Source of the DNA: Gemmatimonadota bacterium
Lineage (GTDB): Bacteria; Gemmatimonadota; Gemmatimonadetes; Gemmatimonadales; Gemmatimonadaceae
Direction of reading: 5' to 3'
Assembly (NCBI GenBank): GCA_028287225.1
Contig: JAQBPZ010000382.1
Span: forward strand, 1 to 33,529
Length of the DNA: 33,529 nucleotides
In this document: positions 8,991 through 18,774 of the stretch, one piece after another
How positions within the stretch are numbered: position 1 is the first letter of the stretch
Layout: each line of letters starts with the position of its first letter
Notes under the pieces: model-generated
Seen by the model: only the letters and a program-made list of their open reading frames with translations
Database searches by the model: none
What the model was told of the DNA's origin: nothing
Translations under genes and position numbers: made by a program

Positions 8991-10259
8991 GTGCGATCCG
9001 TGCCTCCCACCATTCCCGCTTCCACCGTGTCCGTCAACCCGGCCGAGGTCTCGCCGGCCGGCGTCGCGCCCCCCGCGTCCCCTCCCGCTGCAGCACCCGT
9101 TCCCGTGGCGCCCGACCGCCGGCTCACAGGGCCGGGCAGCGGGCCCGCGTTCGCGCGCGGCCTCTGGCGCATCGCCGCGGCCGACGTGTCCAGCGGCAAC
9201 CGGGTAGCACTGCTGCACGACGGGCCGGCCACCTTCGACGCGATGTGCGCGGCCATCGACTCGGCACGCGAGACGATCGTCCTGGAGGTCTACATCCTCC
9301 GGTCCGACGAGACGGGCCAGCGCATCGGCCAGGCGCTCGTCACCGCGGCCGCCCGCGGGGTGAAGATCCGCCTCCTCTCCGACTGGATCGGGATGCGCGG
9401 CATCAAGGGCAGCTACCTCGCGTGGCTGCGCCAGGCGGGGATCGAGCACCGTGTCTTCAATCCCCCGGGCCTCCGCGCCTGGTTCGGGCTCATCCCGCGC
9501 GATCACCGCAAGCTGCTGGTCGCCGACGCCGCGGTGGGGATCACGGGCGGCGTCGGCATCGGCAACGAATGGGTCGGCAAGACGGAACGCCACCGCGGCC
9601 ACTGGCGCGACACGGCCGTCCGCATCGAGGGGCCGGCCGCGCACGACATGCAGCTGGCGTTCGAGACGATGTGGGAACGCGCCCACAAGCGCGAGCGGCG
9701 CGGCTCCCACCGGCTCACGCGACGCATGGCGCGCGGCGCGCACCTGGACCCCGCCACCGCGGAGCCGGCGCTCGTCGGCATCGTGGAAGGCGAGCCCCTG
9801 CGCCTCCGCATCGCACGCGCCCTCCAGACCCAGGCCATCTCGGCGGAGCGCACCATCTGGATCGCGACCGCCTACTTCGCCCCGAGCTGGTCCGAGGTGG
9901 AAGCGCTCACCGGCGCCGCCCGCGACGGGGTGGACGTCCGCGTCCTCGTCCCCGCGCGCAACGACCACCGCTGGGTCACGTTCATCACGCGCCGCTACTA
10001 CCGCCGGCTGCTCACCAACGGCGTGCGCATCTTCGAGTGGAAGAACACGATGATGCACGCGAAGACGAGCGTCGTGGACGGCCGCTGGGTCCGCGTGGGC
10101 TCCACCGACTTCAATCCGCTCGGCGTCGCCATCAACTACGAGCTCGACGCCGTGATCGAGGACGCCGTCCTCGGCGCCCAGGCGGAAGCGATGTTCCTGA
10201 ACGACCTGGAGCACTCCACCGAGATCACGATGAAGAATCGCACGCGGCGGAAGTCGTGA
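8991..10259 (+). CDS. phospholipase D / cardiolipin synthase-like protein
   Basis: Two HKD-type motifs: [17 protein letters not shown] and [22 protein letters not shown]. Confidence 0.92.
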   Translation: MRSVPPTIPASTVSVNPAEVSPAGVAPPASPPAAAPVPVAPDRRLTGPGSGPAFARGLWRIAAADVSSGNRVALLHDGPATFDAMCAAIDSARETIVLEVYILRSDETGQRIGQALVTAAARGVKIRLLSDWIGMRGIKGSYLAWLRQAGIEHRVFNPPGLRAWFGLIPRDHRKLLVADAAVGITGGVGIGNEWVGKTERHRGHWRDTAVRIEGPAAHDMQLAFETMWERAHKRERRGSHRLTRRMARGAHLDPATAEPALVGIVEGEPLRLRIARALQTQAISAERTIWIATAYFAPSWSEVEALTGAARDGVDVRVLVPARNDHRWVTFITRRYYRRLLTNGVRIFEWKNTMMHAKTSVVDGRWVRVGSTDFNPLGVAINYELDAVIEDAVLGAQAEAMFLNDLEHSTEITMKNRTRRKS

Positions 10260-10286
10260 CAGGTCAATCGCTCCAACGGCCAACTG

Positions 10287-10529
10287 CTTCAACGCAGAGG
10301 ACGCCCCGACACTTCGTGCGGGGTAAACTCCGGGAACGGCGAGGACGCAGAGGACTGCATTTCCCCTCCGCGTCCTCCGTGTCCTCCGTGTCCTCTGTGG
10401 TCAAATGCTCTTCAACAGCGTCTAACCACAGAGGGCACAGAGGGGGACGCCTGAGCGGCCTTCCTCTGCGTCCTCGCCGTTCCCGGAGTTTACCCCGCAC
10501 GAAGTGTCGGGGCGACCTCTGCGTTGAAG
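10287..10529. repeat. Palindromic intergenic element E5 (CAGAGG family; 68-bp near-perfect arms)
   Basis: 10287-10354 versus 10462-10529: reverse complements with one mismatch by eye; inner stem CCTCTGTGGT / ACCACAGAGG. Confidence 0.92.
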
Positions 10530-10569
10530 CCGTTGATCTTCTGGAGCGCCAACACTCGATCGCACGGGT

Positions 10570-11409
10570 ATGAACCAGGCTCGATCCTCGCTGCTCGCCA
10601 TCCTCCTCCTCGTCTCGACGACTGTTGCCCCCGCGCTGCAGGCGCAGGCCGACTCCACCCGCTCGCGGCCGCTGTTCACCACCGGCGACGCGGCCCTCGT
10701 GGCTGGCATCCTGCTCGGCGCGCGGCTGATCCACCCGCTCGACGAACACTACCGGCTCCGGCTGCAGGACTCGTCGACGCAGGCGAACAAGAAGCTGCAG
10801 ACGCTGTCGGCCGCGGTGCGCGTGATCGCCGCGCCGGGCGCGTACATCATCGGCGGCACCCTCTACGGCGCCGGCCGCCTGGCGAAGAACCCGAAGCTCG
10901 CCCGGCTCGGCCTGCACGGCACCGAGGCGCTGATCGTCGGAGAGATCACCGCGACCACGCTCAAGGGGCTCATCGGCCGCGCGCGGCCGTACGTCGGCGC
11001 CGGGCCCGACGACTACGGGTTCATGCGCGGCTTCTCCAACAACGCCTTCAAGTCCTTCCCCTCCGGCCACTCCGTCGCCGCCTTCGCCGCCGCCGCGGCG
11101 GTCACGAGCGAGACGTCGCGGAACGCGCCCAGCACGCGCTGGATCGTGGGCACGGCCATGTACGGCGGCGCGGCGCTGGTGGGCGCGTCGCGCATGTACA
11201 ACAACCAGCACTGGGCCAGCGACGTGATCGTCGGCGCGGGCATCGGCACCCTCGCCGGCCTCAAGGTGGTGCGGTACCACGACTCGCACCCCGGCAACCT
11301 CGTGGACCGCTGGCTGCTCGCGGGCTCGCTCGTCCCCAACGGCCAGGGCGGCCAGTCGGTGCGCTGGTCCGTGATGCCGGACCTGTCGTCGCGACCGGCC
11401 GCTCGCTGA
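10570..11409 (+). CDS. PAP2-family phosphatase, exported/membrane
   Basis: KGLIGRARPY, SFPSGHSVAAF, SRMYNNQHWASDVI signature motifs; hydrophobic N-terminus. Confidence 0.94.
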   Translation: MNQARSSLLAILLLVSTTVAPALQAQADSTRSRPLFTTGDAALVAGILLGARLIHPLDEHYRLRLQDSSTQANKKLQTLSAAVRVIAAPGAYIIGGTLYGAGRLAKNPKLARLGLHGTEALIVGEITATTLKGLIGRARPYVGAGPDDYGFMRGFSNNAFKSFPSGHSVAAFAAAAAVTSETSRNAPSTRWIVGTAMYGGAALVGASRMYNNQHWASDVIVGAGIGTLAGLKVVRYHDSHPGNLVDRWLLAGSLVPNGQGGQSVRWSVMPDLSSRPAAR

Positions 11410-11423
11410 GCCGCGACGACCGC

Positions 11424-11960
11424 ATGGCGAGCCGGATCAAGAGCGGGATCTTCATCATTGCCGAGATCACCGGCACCGAGGGCGAGCGAATCGTGGCCCT
11501 TCAGGCCGCGTACGATCCGCGCCTCCTGAAGCTGGGCCGCCCGCACGTGACGCTCGCCGGCTCCTCGGGGATGGGACCGATCGCGCCCGACACGACGGTG
11601 GCGGAGCTGGAGGAGCGCCTGCTGCCGATCGCGACGACGACCCCGCCGATCGTGCTGCGCTTCGGGCGCCCCACGCAGTTCATGCAGACGGAGATCGTGG
11701 TGCTCCCGCTCGATCCGCATGGACCGCTGCGCACGCTGCACGAGCGCATCAAGACGAGCGGTCTCCGCGCCGCCCCGCCGCGCTTCTTCTTCACCCCGCA
11801 CGTGACGCTCAGCCTCTACCGCGAGCAACCGCGCGACGTCCTCGCGAAGCTGCTCCGCGAGCGCTTCGACGAGCCGGTCACGATCGACCGGATCGAGTGC
11901 CACCTCACGAAGGACACCGGCGAATCGCGGCACCTCATCACGCTGCCTCTGTCGGGATAA
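11424..11960 (+). CDS. 2'-5' RNA ligase-like / 2H phosphoesterase family protein
   Basis: Two HxTx motifs (RPHVTLAG and TPHVTLSLY) in a ~178-aa protein. Confidence 0.85.
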   Translation: MASRIKSGIFIIAEITGTEGERIVALQAAYDPRLLKLGRPHVTLAGSSGMGPIAPDTTVAELEERLLPIATTTPPIVLRFGRPTQFMQTEIVVLPLDPHGPLRTLHERIKTSGLRAAPPRFFFTPHVTLSLYREQPRDVLAKLLRERFDEPVTIDRIECHLTKDTGESRHLITLPLSG

Positions 11961-11968
11961 CGTCAGCT

Positions 11969-12183
11969 GCCTCAACGCAGAGGGCGCCGAGGGGAACGGC
12001 GAGGACGCAGAGGACTGCCTTCGTACATTTGTTCTCCTGTCCTCTGTGTCCTCCGTGTCCTCTGTGGGAAAACGCTGTCGAAGAGCATTCAACCACAGAG
12101 GACACGGAGGGCACAGAAGGGAATGCCTGAGCGGCCTTCCTCTGCGCCCTCGCCGTTTCTCTCTGCGCCCTCTGCGTTGAAGC
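11969..12183. repeat. Palindromic intergenic element E6 (CAGAGG family)
   Basis: gcctcaacgcagagggcgccgaggggaacggcgaggacgcagagga ... tcctctgcgccctcgccg...ctctgcgttgaagc. Confidence 0.85.
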
Positions 12184-12218
12184 AGTGCGCAGCCTGCGGT
12201 CAGCCTCCTGAGCTCATC

Positions 12219-13676
12219 ATGCCAGATACTCCATCGATCCTCGCCGACCTCGAAGCCGACACCAGCATCGCGGCCGCCAATCTCTTCACGGCGCTCGCCA
12301 CGGAGTATCTCGCCGAGACGGCGACGCGCGAGGGGCCGGTGAGCACCGGGCGCACGCGTGCCGAATTGAACCTGCGGTTCGACGAGCCGCTGCCGCGCGG
12401 CGGGATGGCGCTCGAGGCGGTGGTCGCACGGCTTCGCGACGAGGTCCTGCCAGACTGCAACCGCCTCTATCATCCGCGCTACGTCGGCCACCAGGTCTCG
12501 GCGCCGCTGCCGGCCGCCATCTGGACCGAGTCGCTCACCGCGGCGCTGAACCAGTCGTTGGCCGTCGCCGAGATGTCGCCGACCGCCACGGCGCTGGAGC
12601 ACCGCGTCGTCCGCTGGATGTGCGACCTCGTCGGCTACGGCGCGGCGGCCGGCGGCACGCTCACGAGCGGCGGCACCGAGGCCACCCTCACCGGGCTCCT
12701 GGCGGCCCGCTCCGCCGCCATCCCCGACGTGTGGACGAACGGCATCGGCGCCGATGCGCCCGTCGTCGTCTGCGGCGAGCACGCCCACTACGCGGTCTCT
12801 CGCGCCGTCGGTGAGATGGGACTCGGCCTCAGGAACATCGTCGTGATCCCCTCGCGTGACTGGCGCATGGATGTCGAGGCGCTCTCCACGACGCTCGACA
12901 CCCTGCTCCGGGACGGCCGCCGCGTGATGGCCGTGGTCGCCACCGCGGGCTCCACCGCCACCGGATCGTTCGACGACCTGCATGCCATCGGGACCCTCTG
13001 CGAGCGGCATGGCATCTGGCTGCACGTGGATGGCGCCCACGGCGCGTCGGCGCTGCTCAGCGGCACGCATCGCCACCGGCTGCGCGGGATCGAGCTGGCG
13101 CGCTCCATCGCGTGGGATCCGCACAAGATGATGCTCCTCCCCCTTTCCGCGGGCCTGGTGCTCGTGCGCGAGGAGCGCGACCTGGAGGGCGCCTTCGCGC
13201 AGCGCGCGCCGTACCTCTTCCACGGCGCCGACGAAGGCGAGCGGGTCTGGGACCAGGGCGTCCGCAGCTTCCTGTGCTCGCGCCGAGCCGACGTGCTCAA
13301 GCTCTGGGTCGCGCTGCAGCGGTACGGCGCCGACGGGCTCGGCCGTCTCTACGATGGCCTCTGCGACGTCGCCCGGGCGATGCACTCGGCCATCGAGGCG
13401 CATCCGTCGTTCGTCGCGCTGCATGCGCCGGAGTCCAACATCCTGTGCTTCCGCTGGATCGGCGACGGCAGCATGGGCGACGACGAGCTGGACGTCGTCA
13501 ACCGCGGCCTGCGCGAGCGCTACAACCGATCCGGCGCCGGCTGGATCACGGCGACGAACCTCGCGGGGAGGCGAGTCCTGCGCGTGACGATCATGAATGC
13601 CCGCACGACTGCCGCTGACGTCGAGGAAGTGATCGCCGGTCTGGCGCGCGAGGCCGGCGCGATGGGCGCTGTGTAG
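12219..13676 (+). CDS. pyridoxal-dependent decarboxylase family protein
   Basis: 485 aa; [18 protein letters not shown]-lysine motif, [25 protein letters not shown]. Start chosen at [12 protein letters not shown]. Confidence 0.92.
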   Translation: MPDTPSILADLEADTSIAAANLFTALATEYLAETATREGPVSTGRTRAELNLRFDEPLPRGGMALEAVVARLRDEVLPDCNRLYHPRYVGHQVSAPLPAAIWTESLTAALNQSLAVAEMSPTATALEHRVVRWMCDLVGYGAAAGGTLTSGGTEATLTGLLAARSAAIPDVWTNGIGADAPVVVCGEHAHYAVSRAVGEMGLGLRNIVVIPSRDWRMDVEALSTTLDTLLRDGRRVMAVVATAGSTATGSFDDLHAIGTLCERHGIWLHVDGAHGASALLSGTHRHRLRGIELARSIAWDPHKMMLLPLSAGLVLVREERDLEGAFAQRAPYLFHGADEGERVWDQGVRSFLCSRRADVLKLWVALQRYGADGLGRLYDGLCDVARAMHSAIEAHPSFVALHAPESNILCFRWIGDGSMGDDELDVVNRGLRERYNRSGAGWITATNLAGRRVLRVTIMNARTTAADVEEVIAGLAREAGAMGAV

Positions 13677-13681
13677 AACGA

Positions 13682-13767
13682 TTGAACCGCGGAGGACGCG
13701 GAGGACAGCCGCTCGGGACGCATCCAGACCGGCCAGTTCGGCCATCCTCCGCCTCCTCCACGGTCAA
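13682..13767. repeat. Short palindromic intergenic element E7 (related to E2)
   Basis: ttgaaccgcggaggacgcggagga...gctcgggacgcatccagaccggcc...cctccgcctcctccacggtcaa. Confidence 0.75.
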
Positions 13768-13845
13768 AGGCTGTTGCCGCGAACAGGATGGAACCCGACT
13801 TGCCGAGCGCGGATACGCTCATCTCACCCTGAATCCAATCGCCTC

Positions 13846-14769
13846 GTGCTCGCCAACTCGATCCTCGACACCATCGGCAACACGCCCCACGTCCGCGTGA
13901 ATCGCCTGTTCACGGGCCTCAAGGCCGGCGCGTCGGTCTGGCTCAAGCTGGAGCGCGCGAATCCCGGTGGCAGCATCAAGGACCGCATCGGCATCGCGAT
14001 GATCGACGCGGCCGAGTCGGCCGGGCTGATCGGGCCGGGCAGCACCATCATCGAGCCCACGTCGGGCAACACCGGCATCGGGCTCGGCATGGCCGCCGCG
14101 GTGAAGGGGTACAAGCTCATCGTCGTGATGCCCGAGTCGATGTCGGTGGAACGGCGGCGCCTGATCACGGCGTACGGTGCCGAGCTGGTGCTCACGCCCA
14201 AGGAGCAGGGGACCAAGGGCGCCATCGCCCGCGCGCAGGAGCTCGTCGACGCCACGCCCGGCGCGTGGATGCCGATGCAGTTCGACAACCCCGCGAACGT
14301 GGAGATCCATCGCAGGACGACCGCACAGGAGATCCTCCGCGACTTCCCCGACGGCCTCGACTACCTGATCACCGGCGTCGGCACCGGCGGCCACATCAGC
14401 GCGGTGAGCGAAGTCCTCAAGGCGGCCTATCCGGGCTTCACCACGATCGCGGTGGAGCCGGCGAAGTCGCCCGTGCTGAGCGGCGGGACACACACGCCGC
14501 ACAAGATCCAGGGCGTGGGCGCGGGCTTCGTCCCGAACAACTTCAACCCCGCCGTGGTCGACGGCTTCGTGCAGGTCACGGAAGAGGCAGCCTTCACCTA
14601 CGCCGCCCGCGCCGCGCGCGAAGAGGGAATCTTCCTCGGCATCTCCTCCGGCGCGACGCTCGCCGGCGTCGCCCAGATGCTGCCAACCCTGCCGGAGAAC
14701 AGCCGCGTGCTCGCCTTTTGCTACGACACGGGCGAACGATATCTCAGCATGGAAGGATTGTTTGCATGA
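13846..14769 (+). CDS. cysK: cysteine synthase A (O-acetylserine sulfhydrylase)
   Basis: GTG start inferred ([18 protein letters not shown]); [33 protein letters not shown]. Confidence 0.93.
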   Translation: MLANSILDTIGNTPHVRVNRLFTGLKAGASVWLKLERANPGGSIKDRIGIAMIDAAESAGLIGPGSTIIEPTSGNTGIGLGMAAAVKGYKLIVVMPESMSVERRRLITAYGAELVLTPKEQGTKGAIARAQELVDATPGAWMPMQFDNPANVEIHRRTTAQEILRDFPDGLDYLITGVGTGGHISAVSEVLKAAYPGFTTIAVEPAKSPVLSGGTHTPHKIQGVGAGFVPNNFNPAVVDGFVQVTEEAAFTYAARAAREEGIFLGISSGATLAGVAQMLPTLPENSRVLAFCYDTGERYLSMEGLFA

Positions 14770-14825
14770 CTCGGTCGCTCGGCGCGAAGCGCCGAAGCGT
14801 CCGGAAGCCATTCACAGGAGTCCGC

Positions 14826-15812
14826 ATGAAGCACCGCAAGCTCGGCAAAGACGCATTGACCGTCTCGTCCCTCGGTCTCGGTTGCATGGGGATGTCCGAC
14901 TTCTATGCCGGACGTGACGACGCCGAGTCCATCGCGACCATCCATCGCGCGCTCGACCTCGGCGTGACGTTCCTGGACACGGCCGACATGTATGGGCCGT
15001 TCACCAACGAGGAGCTCGTGGGGCGCGCGATCCGCGGGCGCCGTGACCAGGTCGTCCTCGCCACGAAGTTCGGGAACCAGCGCTCGGCGGACGGAGCATT
15101 CCTCGGCATCCGCGGCTCGCCGGAGTACGTGCGCAGCGCGTGCGACGCCTCGCTGAAGCGGCTCGGCGTCGATCACATCGACCTCTACTACCAGCATCGC
15201 GTGGACAGCACCGTGCCCATCGAGGACACCATCGGCGCGATGGCCGAGCTGGTGACCGCGGGCAAGGTGAAGCACCTCGGCATGAGCGAGGCATCGGCCG
15301 CCACGATCCGCCGAGCGGTGGCCGTGCATCCCATCACCGCGCTCCAGACCGAGTACTCGCTCTGGAGCCGCGACGTGGAAGACGAGATCCTCCCCACCTG
15401 TCGCGAGCTCGGCATCGGCTTCGTGCCCTACAGCCCCCTCGGCCGCGGCTTCCTGACCGGGCGGTTCACGTCGTTCGACGACCTGCCCGCCGACGACTAC
15501 CGCCGCAACCAGCCGCGCTTCCAGGGCGACAACTTCAGGAAGAACCTCGACCTCGTGGACCTCATCACGCAGCTCGCGTCGGCCAAGGGCTGCACGCCCT
15601 CGCAGCTCGCCCTCGCCTGGCTGCTCGCCCAGGGCGACGACATCGTCCCGATCCCCGGCACGAAGCGCGTGAAGTACCTGGAGGAGAACCTCGGTGCGCT
15701 CCACGTCACGCTGTCGAAGGACGACCTGCGCCGCATCGACGACATCGCGCCGAAGGGCGTGGCGGCGGGGACGAGATATCCCGAAGCGGGAATGGCAACG
15801 GTCAACCGCTGA
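14826..15812 (+). CDS. aldo/keto reductase
   Basis: [62 protein letters not shown]. Confidence 0.94.
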   Translation: MKHRKLGKDALTVSSLGLGCMGMSDFYAGRDDAESIATIHRALDLGVTFLDTADMYGPFTNEELVGRAIRGRRDQVVLATKFGNQRSADGAFLGIRGSPEYVRSACDASLKRLGVDHIDLYYQHRVDSTVPIEDTIGAMAELVTAGKVKHLGMSEASAATIRRAVAVHPITALQTEYSLWSRDVEDEILPTCRELGIGFVPYSPLGRGFLTGRFTSFDDLPADDYRRNQPRFQGDNFRKNLDLVDLITQLASAKGCTPSQLALAWLLAQGDDIVPIPGTKRVKYLEENLGALHVTLSKDDLRRIDDIAPKGVAAGTRYPEAGMATVNR

Positions 15813-16075
15813 CAGCCGGGCGGCGCGCGCTCCGCGCGACGCCTTGGCGGGCGGGTCGCGTGGAACGCGACCCTTGGCGGACGCGTGACCGTCGCTGCGC
15901 TCGGTCTACCGCTTGGCGGGCGCTCGCGATGCTCGCTTGACGGAAACCCCTCAGCCGTGCCGGCAAGGGCGGCGTAGCCGCCCGCCCGCCAAGGCGTAGT
16001 CCCGTCGGCGCCGCAGGCGCCCGGGACAGCCGCCCGCCAAGCACGACCGCGAAGCGGTCGAGCGCCCGGCAGTCA
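15810..16075. repeat. Multi-hairpin array E8 with CTTGGCGGGCG linkers, stop-to-stop between convergent genes
   Basis: Ends TGACAGCCGGGCG / CGCCCGGCAGTCA; linkers cttggcgggcg, cttggcggacg, cttggcgggcg then inverted cgcccgccaag x2; intervening hairpins (ggtcgcgtggaacgcgacc, gggcggcgtagccgccc, gtcccg...cgggac, gaccgcgaagcggtc). Confidence 0.88.
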
Positions 16076-16567
16076 AAGCGCTTTTCGGATCGCCGCGTCG
16101 AGGTCCTGCGTCCCGCCGACGCCCGTGTACACGACCTTTCCGTTCCGCCCGACGACGACGACGTGCGACGTCGCCGGCACGTCCCAGTTCCCGGTGGCCG
16201 CGCCGCGCGTGTCGTAGAGCTGGATGCCGGGCACCTTGTACTTGGCGACGTGGAGCTGCACGCGCCGCGGACTCTGGTTCACGTTCACCGAGACGCCGAT
16301 GAACTTCACCCGGCTGCCGTACTTCGCGTAGGACTTCTGGAGCGTGGGGAGCAGATGCTCACAGTTCTCGCACCAGGTGGCCCAGAACTCCACCACCGCG
16401 GGTCCCTTGCCGACGAGCTGCGCCAGGTCCACCGGCTTGCCGTCGAGCGTGGCGAGCAGGGCGCTCGGAGCGGCGCTGCCCAACGGAAGGCCGGATTCCT
16501 GGGCGCGGGCCGCCGCGGGAAGGGCGAACAGGGTGGCCAGGGCGAGGCAGCGGAGGGTCGTCGTCAT
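16073..16567 (-). CDS. TlpA/thioredoxin-like redox protein, exported
   Basis: Signal-like N-terminus; VVEFWATWCENCEHLLP CxxC motif; 4-bp overlap (ATGA) with upstream ccdA-like gene. Confidence 0.9.
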   Translation of the reverse strand: MTTTLRCLALATLFALPAAARAQESGLPLGSAAPSALLATLDGKPVDLAQLVGKGPAVVEFWATWCENCEHLLPTLQKSYAKYGSRVKFIGVSVNVNQSPRRVQLHVAKYKVPGIQLYDTRGAATGNWDVPATSHVVVVGRNGKVVYTGVGGTQDLDAAIRKAL

Positions 16568-17271
16568 ATCAGCAGTTGTCCCATCTTCACGAGGTAGTAC
16601 TCGGCAGCGCCGAGCATGACGAGTGCGAACACCTTTTTTACCGTCACCATCCACGCACCAGCGCGAGGTAATCGCGCCAGTGACCCGCTCGACAGCCCAA
16701 CGACGATGAGCAGGGTGCACATCCCGATGGAGAAGGTGAGCAGGTAGAGAAAGCCCAGCGCGGCGCTGTGGGTCACCGTCACCCAGGTCAGCACCGCGGC
16801 CATCACCGGCGCCGAGCAGGGCGCGGCCACCAGCCCCGACATGGCCCCCATCCCGAACGCCCCCGAGAACCGGCCGGCGGTGCCCAGGTTGGCGGCGCGG
16901 GCCATGATACCCGCCGGCAGCCGTACCGGTACCACGTCCAGCATGCTGAGCCCCGCGAGGATCAGCACGTTCGCCATGGCGAAGTACAGCCAGGGATTGG
17001 TGCTGACGCTCCCGAACAGCGTCCCGGTGAGGCCCGCGAACACCCCGAGTGCCGAGTACACGAGCGCCAGGCCAAGGACGTAGGTGAGCGTCAGGAGCAC
17101 CGGCCGGACGCGGGACGCCGGCTCCCCGGCCGCCTGCCCGCCCACGATCGCGGCGGTGATCGGGATCATCGGGTAGACGCACGGCGTGAGGCTCGTCACC
17201 ACCCCACCCAGGAACAGCGCGGGAAGGGCGAGGGCGGGATTGCCGTTCAGAAGCTGGGCGAGATCGGACAC
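16564..17271 (-). CDS. cytochrome c biogenesis protein CcdA / DsbD transmembrane-like
   Basis: TPCVYPMIPIT and AAPCSAPVMAAVL motifs; polytopic. GTG start inferred at 17271. Confidence 0.9.
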   Translation of the reverse strand: MSDLAQLLNGNPALALPALFLGGVVTSLTPCVYPMIPITAAIVGGQAAGEPASRVRPVLLTLTYVLGLALVYSALGVFAGLTGTLFGSVSTNPWLYFAMANVLILAGLSMLDVVPVRLPAGIMARAANLGTAGRFSGAFGMGAMSGLVAAPCSAPVMAAVLTWVTVTHSAALGFLYLLTFSIGMCTLLIVVGLSSGSLARLPRAGAWMVTVKKVFALVMLGAAEYYLVKMGQLLI

Positions 17272-17362
17272 AGGGAGGGGTGCGGGATGCTGGAAGCTAC
17301 CGGAAACGATGCCACAAGGCAGCGTTCGGTGCCCGAGCTCGTCTCGCCCTTCATCCCTTTCA

Positions 17363-17503
17363 GTACGCGACTTTCGCCGAATGGGTGGCGAATCCTCGCG
17401 ATTTCCTCCTCGGGGAGCACGTGGAGGCAAGGTGAATCAGGGGTGAGCGGCTGCCCGGATGTGATCATGAAAATTCGCCACCCATTCGGTGAAAGTCGCG
17501 TAC
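17363..17503. repeat. Inverted-repeat element E9 (GTACGCGA family), 31-bp arms
   Basis: gtacgcgactttcgccgaatgggtggcgaat (17363-17393) and attcgccacccattcggtgaaagtcgcgtac (17473-17503); one mismatch. Confidence 0.9.
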
Positions 17504-17580
17504 GCAGACCGGGAAGGGGAGGGGAAGCGTTAACTCCTCGAGCGCTCGATCGTCTTCCCTGTACCCCAGCCGGGAGTCCG

Positions 17581-18396
17581 ATGTCGTTTCGCGCCCGTAC
17601 GCCGCTCCTGCTCGCCGTGGTCATGGCCCTCATCGGGCTGCTGACGCTCGCGACACGCGTCCGGGCGCAGGCGCCGGCGCACGTCCACCCCGCCGAGCCG
17701 TCCGACTCTCTGCGCGCCGTGGCCGCGGGGGCAGTGGAGGCCGCGCTCGCGCGGAATGCGGCGCTCCACATGGAGGTGACGCCGGTCATCAAGGGCGACG
17801 CCGCGGATTCGGCGAAGGCCGCGCGGATCGCCCGCGAGCTGCGCGCCGCCCTGGCGCCGTTCAGGGACACCGCCGCCGCCGTCGCCGCCGGGTACCGGAT
17901 GTTCGCGCCGCAGCTCGGGACCCAGCGCCTGTACCACTTCACGAACAAGTGGCGCGCCGTGCAGGAGGGCTTCCGGTTCGACGCCACGCGTCCCACGTCG
18001 CTTCTATATACCAGGGGAGTGGACGGCAAGCTCTCCCTCGTGGGGGCGATGTATACGGCGCCCACCCGCTTCGGCTACGACCGGCTGGATGCGCGCGTCC
18101 CGCTCAGCGTCGCCCGCTGGCACCGGCACGTGAACTGGTGCACGCCGCCGCGCGGCAAGACGGCACGCTGGCTCGAGCGCCGGGATGGCGCGCCGGTGTT
18201 CGGTCCCGAGAGCCCGATCGCCACGAAGGCCGAATGCACCGCGGCCGGCGGCGTCTTCCACGCGAAGCTGTTCGGCTGGATGCTGCATGCCAACGTCGTC
18301 ACCGGCACCGACGCGATCACGATCTGGGGCGACGATCACGCCGCCCACGCGATGCACGATGGCATGACGATGGACGCCATACACCCGATGCCATAG
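17581..18396 (+). CDS. hypothetical secreted protein
   Basis: 271 aa; signal-like MSFRARTPLLLAVVMALIGLLTLATRVRAQA; His-rich C-terminus (GDDHAAHAMHDGMTMDAIHPMP). Confidence 0.75.
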   Translation: MSFRARTPLLLAVVMALIGLLTLATRVRAQAPAHVHPAEPSDSLRAVAAGAVEAALARNAALHMEVTPVIKGDAADSAKAARIARELRAALAPFRDTAAAVAAGYRMFAPQLGTQRLYHFTNKWRAVQEGFRFDATRPTSLLYTRGVDGKLSLVGAMYTAPTRFGYDRLDARVPLSVARWHRHVNWCTPPRGKTARWLERRDGAPVFGPESPIATKAECTAAGGVFHAKLFGWMLHANVVTGTDAITIWGDDHAAHAMHDGMTMDAIHPMP

Positions 18397-18424
18397 CGGC
18401 TCCCTGTCTGGTCGCTCCCCGTCT

Positions 18425-18660
18425 GGTCCCTCAGTCGAAGGGGAGAAACGATTGAACGGAGGGGACTGACCAGAACGGATACGGCACAGTGCCATCCCTC
18501 GGGCTGACTCCGCACGCAGGGTACAGCGCCATACCCTCAAAACTCCCATGAGTTGTGGATGCTGCAGGGCCTGGATCGGTGCGCCGTGGCCGACCGAGGG
18601 AAGTATCCGTCCTGGTCAGTCCCCTCCGCTCGATCGTGTGCTCCCTTCGACCGAGTGACC
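18425..18660. repeat. Palindromic intergenic element E10 (PAL-B family)
   Basis: ggtccctcagtcgaaggggagaaacgattgaacggagggg ... cccctccgctcgatcgtgtgctcccttcgaccgagtgacc. Confidence 0.88.
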
Positions 18661-18774
18661 AGCAGGCGGCAATGGTGCCTGCCCGCTCGCCGGTCGGCTC
18701 AGTGAATGGGACTAATTGTCTCATGAACACCAGAAAAGCCCGATCTTCTCTCAGGAGCGTGCCGTGCGTCGAGA

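Noticed and set aside
7469-9256. 595-aa extended FabI ORF
   Set aside because: N-terminal ~290 aa is antisense to response regulator/PLD genes; FabI starts at MLNIDLTG (8374).
8280-10292. Large antisense ORF (670 aa) opposite response regulator and PLD genes
   Set aside because: Shadow ORF; the sense frames carry clear conserved motifs.
10570-13676. PAP2, 2H phosphoesterase and PLP decarboxylase as a novel functional operon
   Set aside because: Repeat elements interrupt the gaps and the functions are not obviously linked; no evidence beyond same strand.
11013-13745. 910-aa minus-strand ORF
   Set aside because: Shadow ORF crossing three real plus-strand genes and a repeat (contains the RRGRRGRP repeat-derived string).
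15810-16075. CRISPR-like repeat-spacer array
   Set aside because: Linkers are only ~11 bp, switch orientation midway, and the intervening units are self-complementary hairpins; no cas genes.
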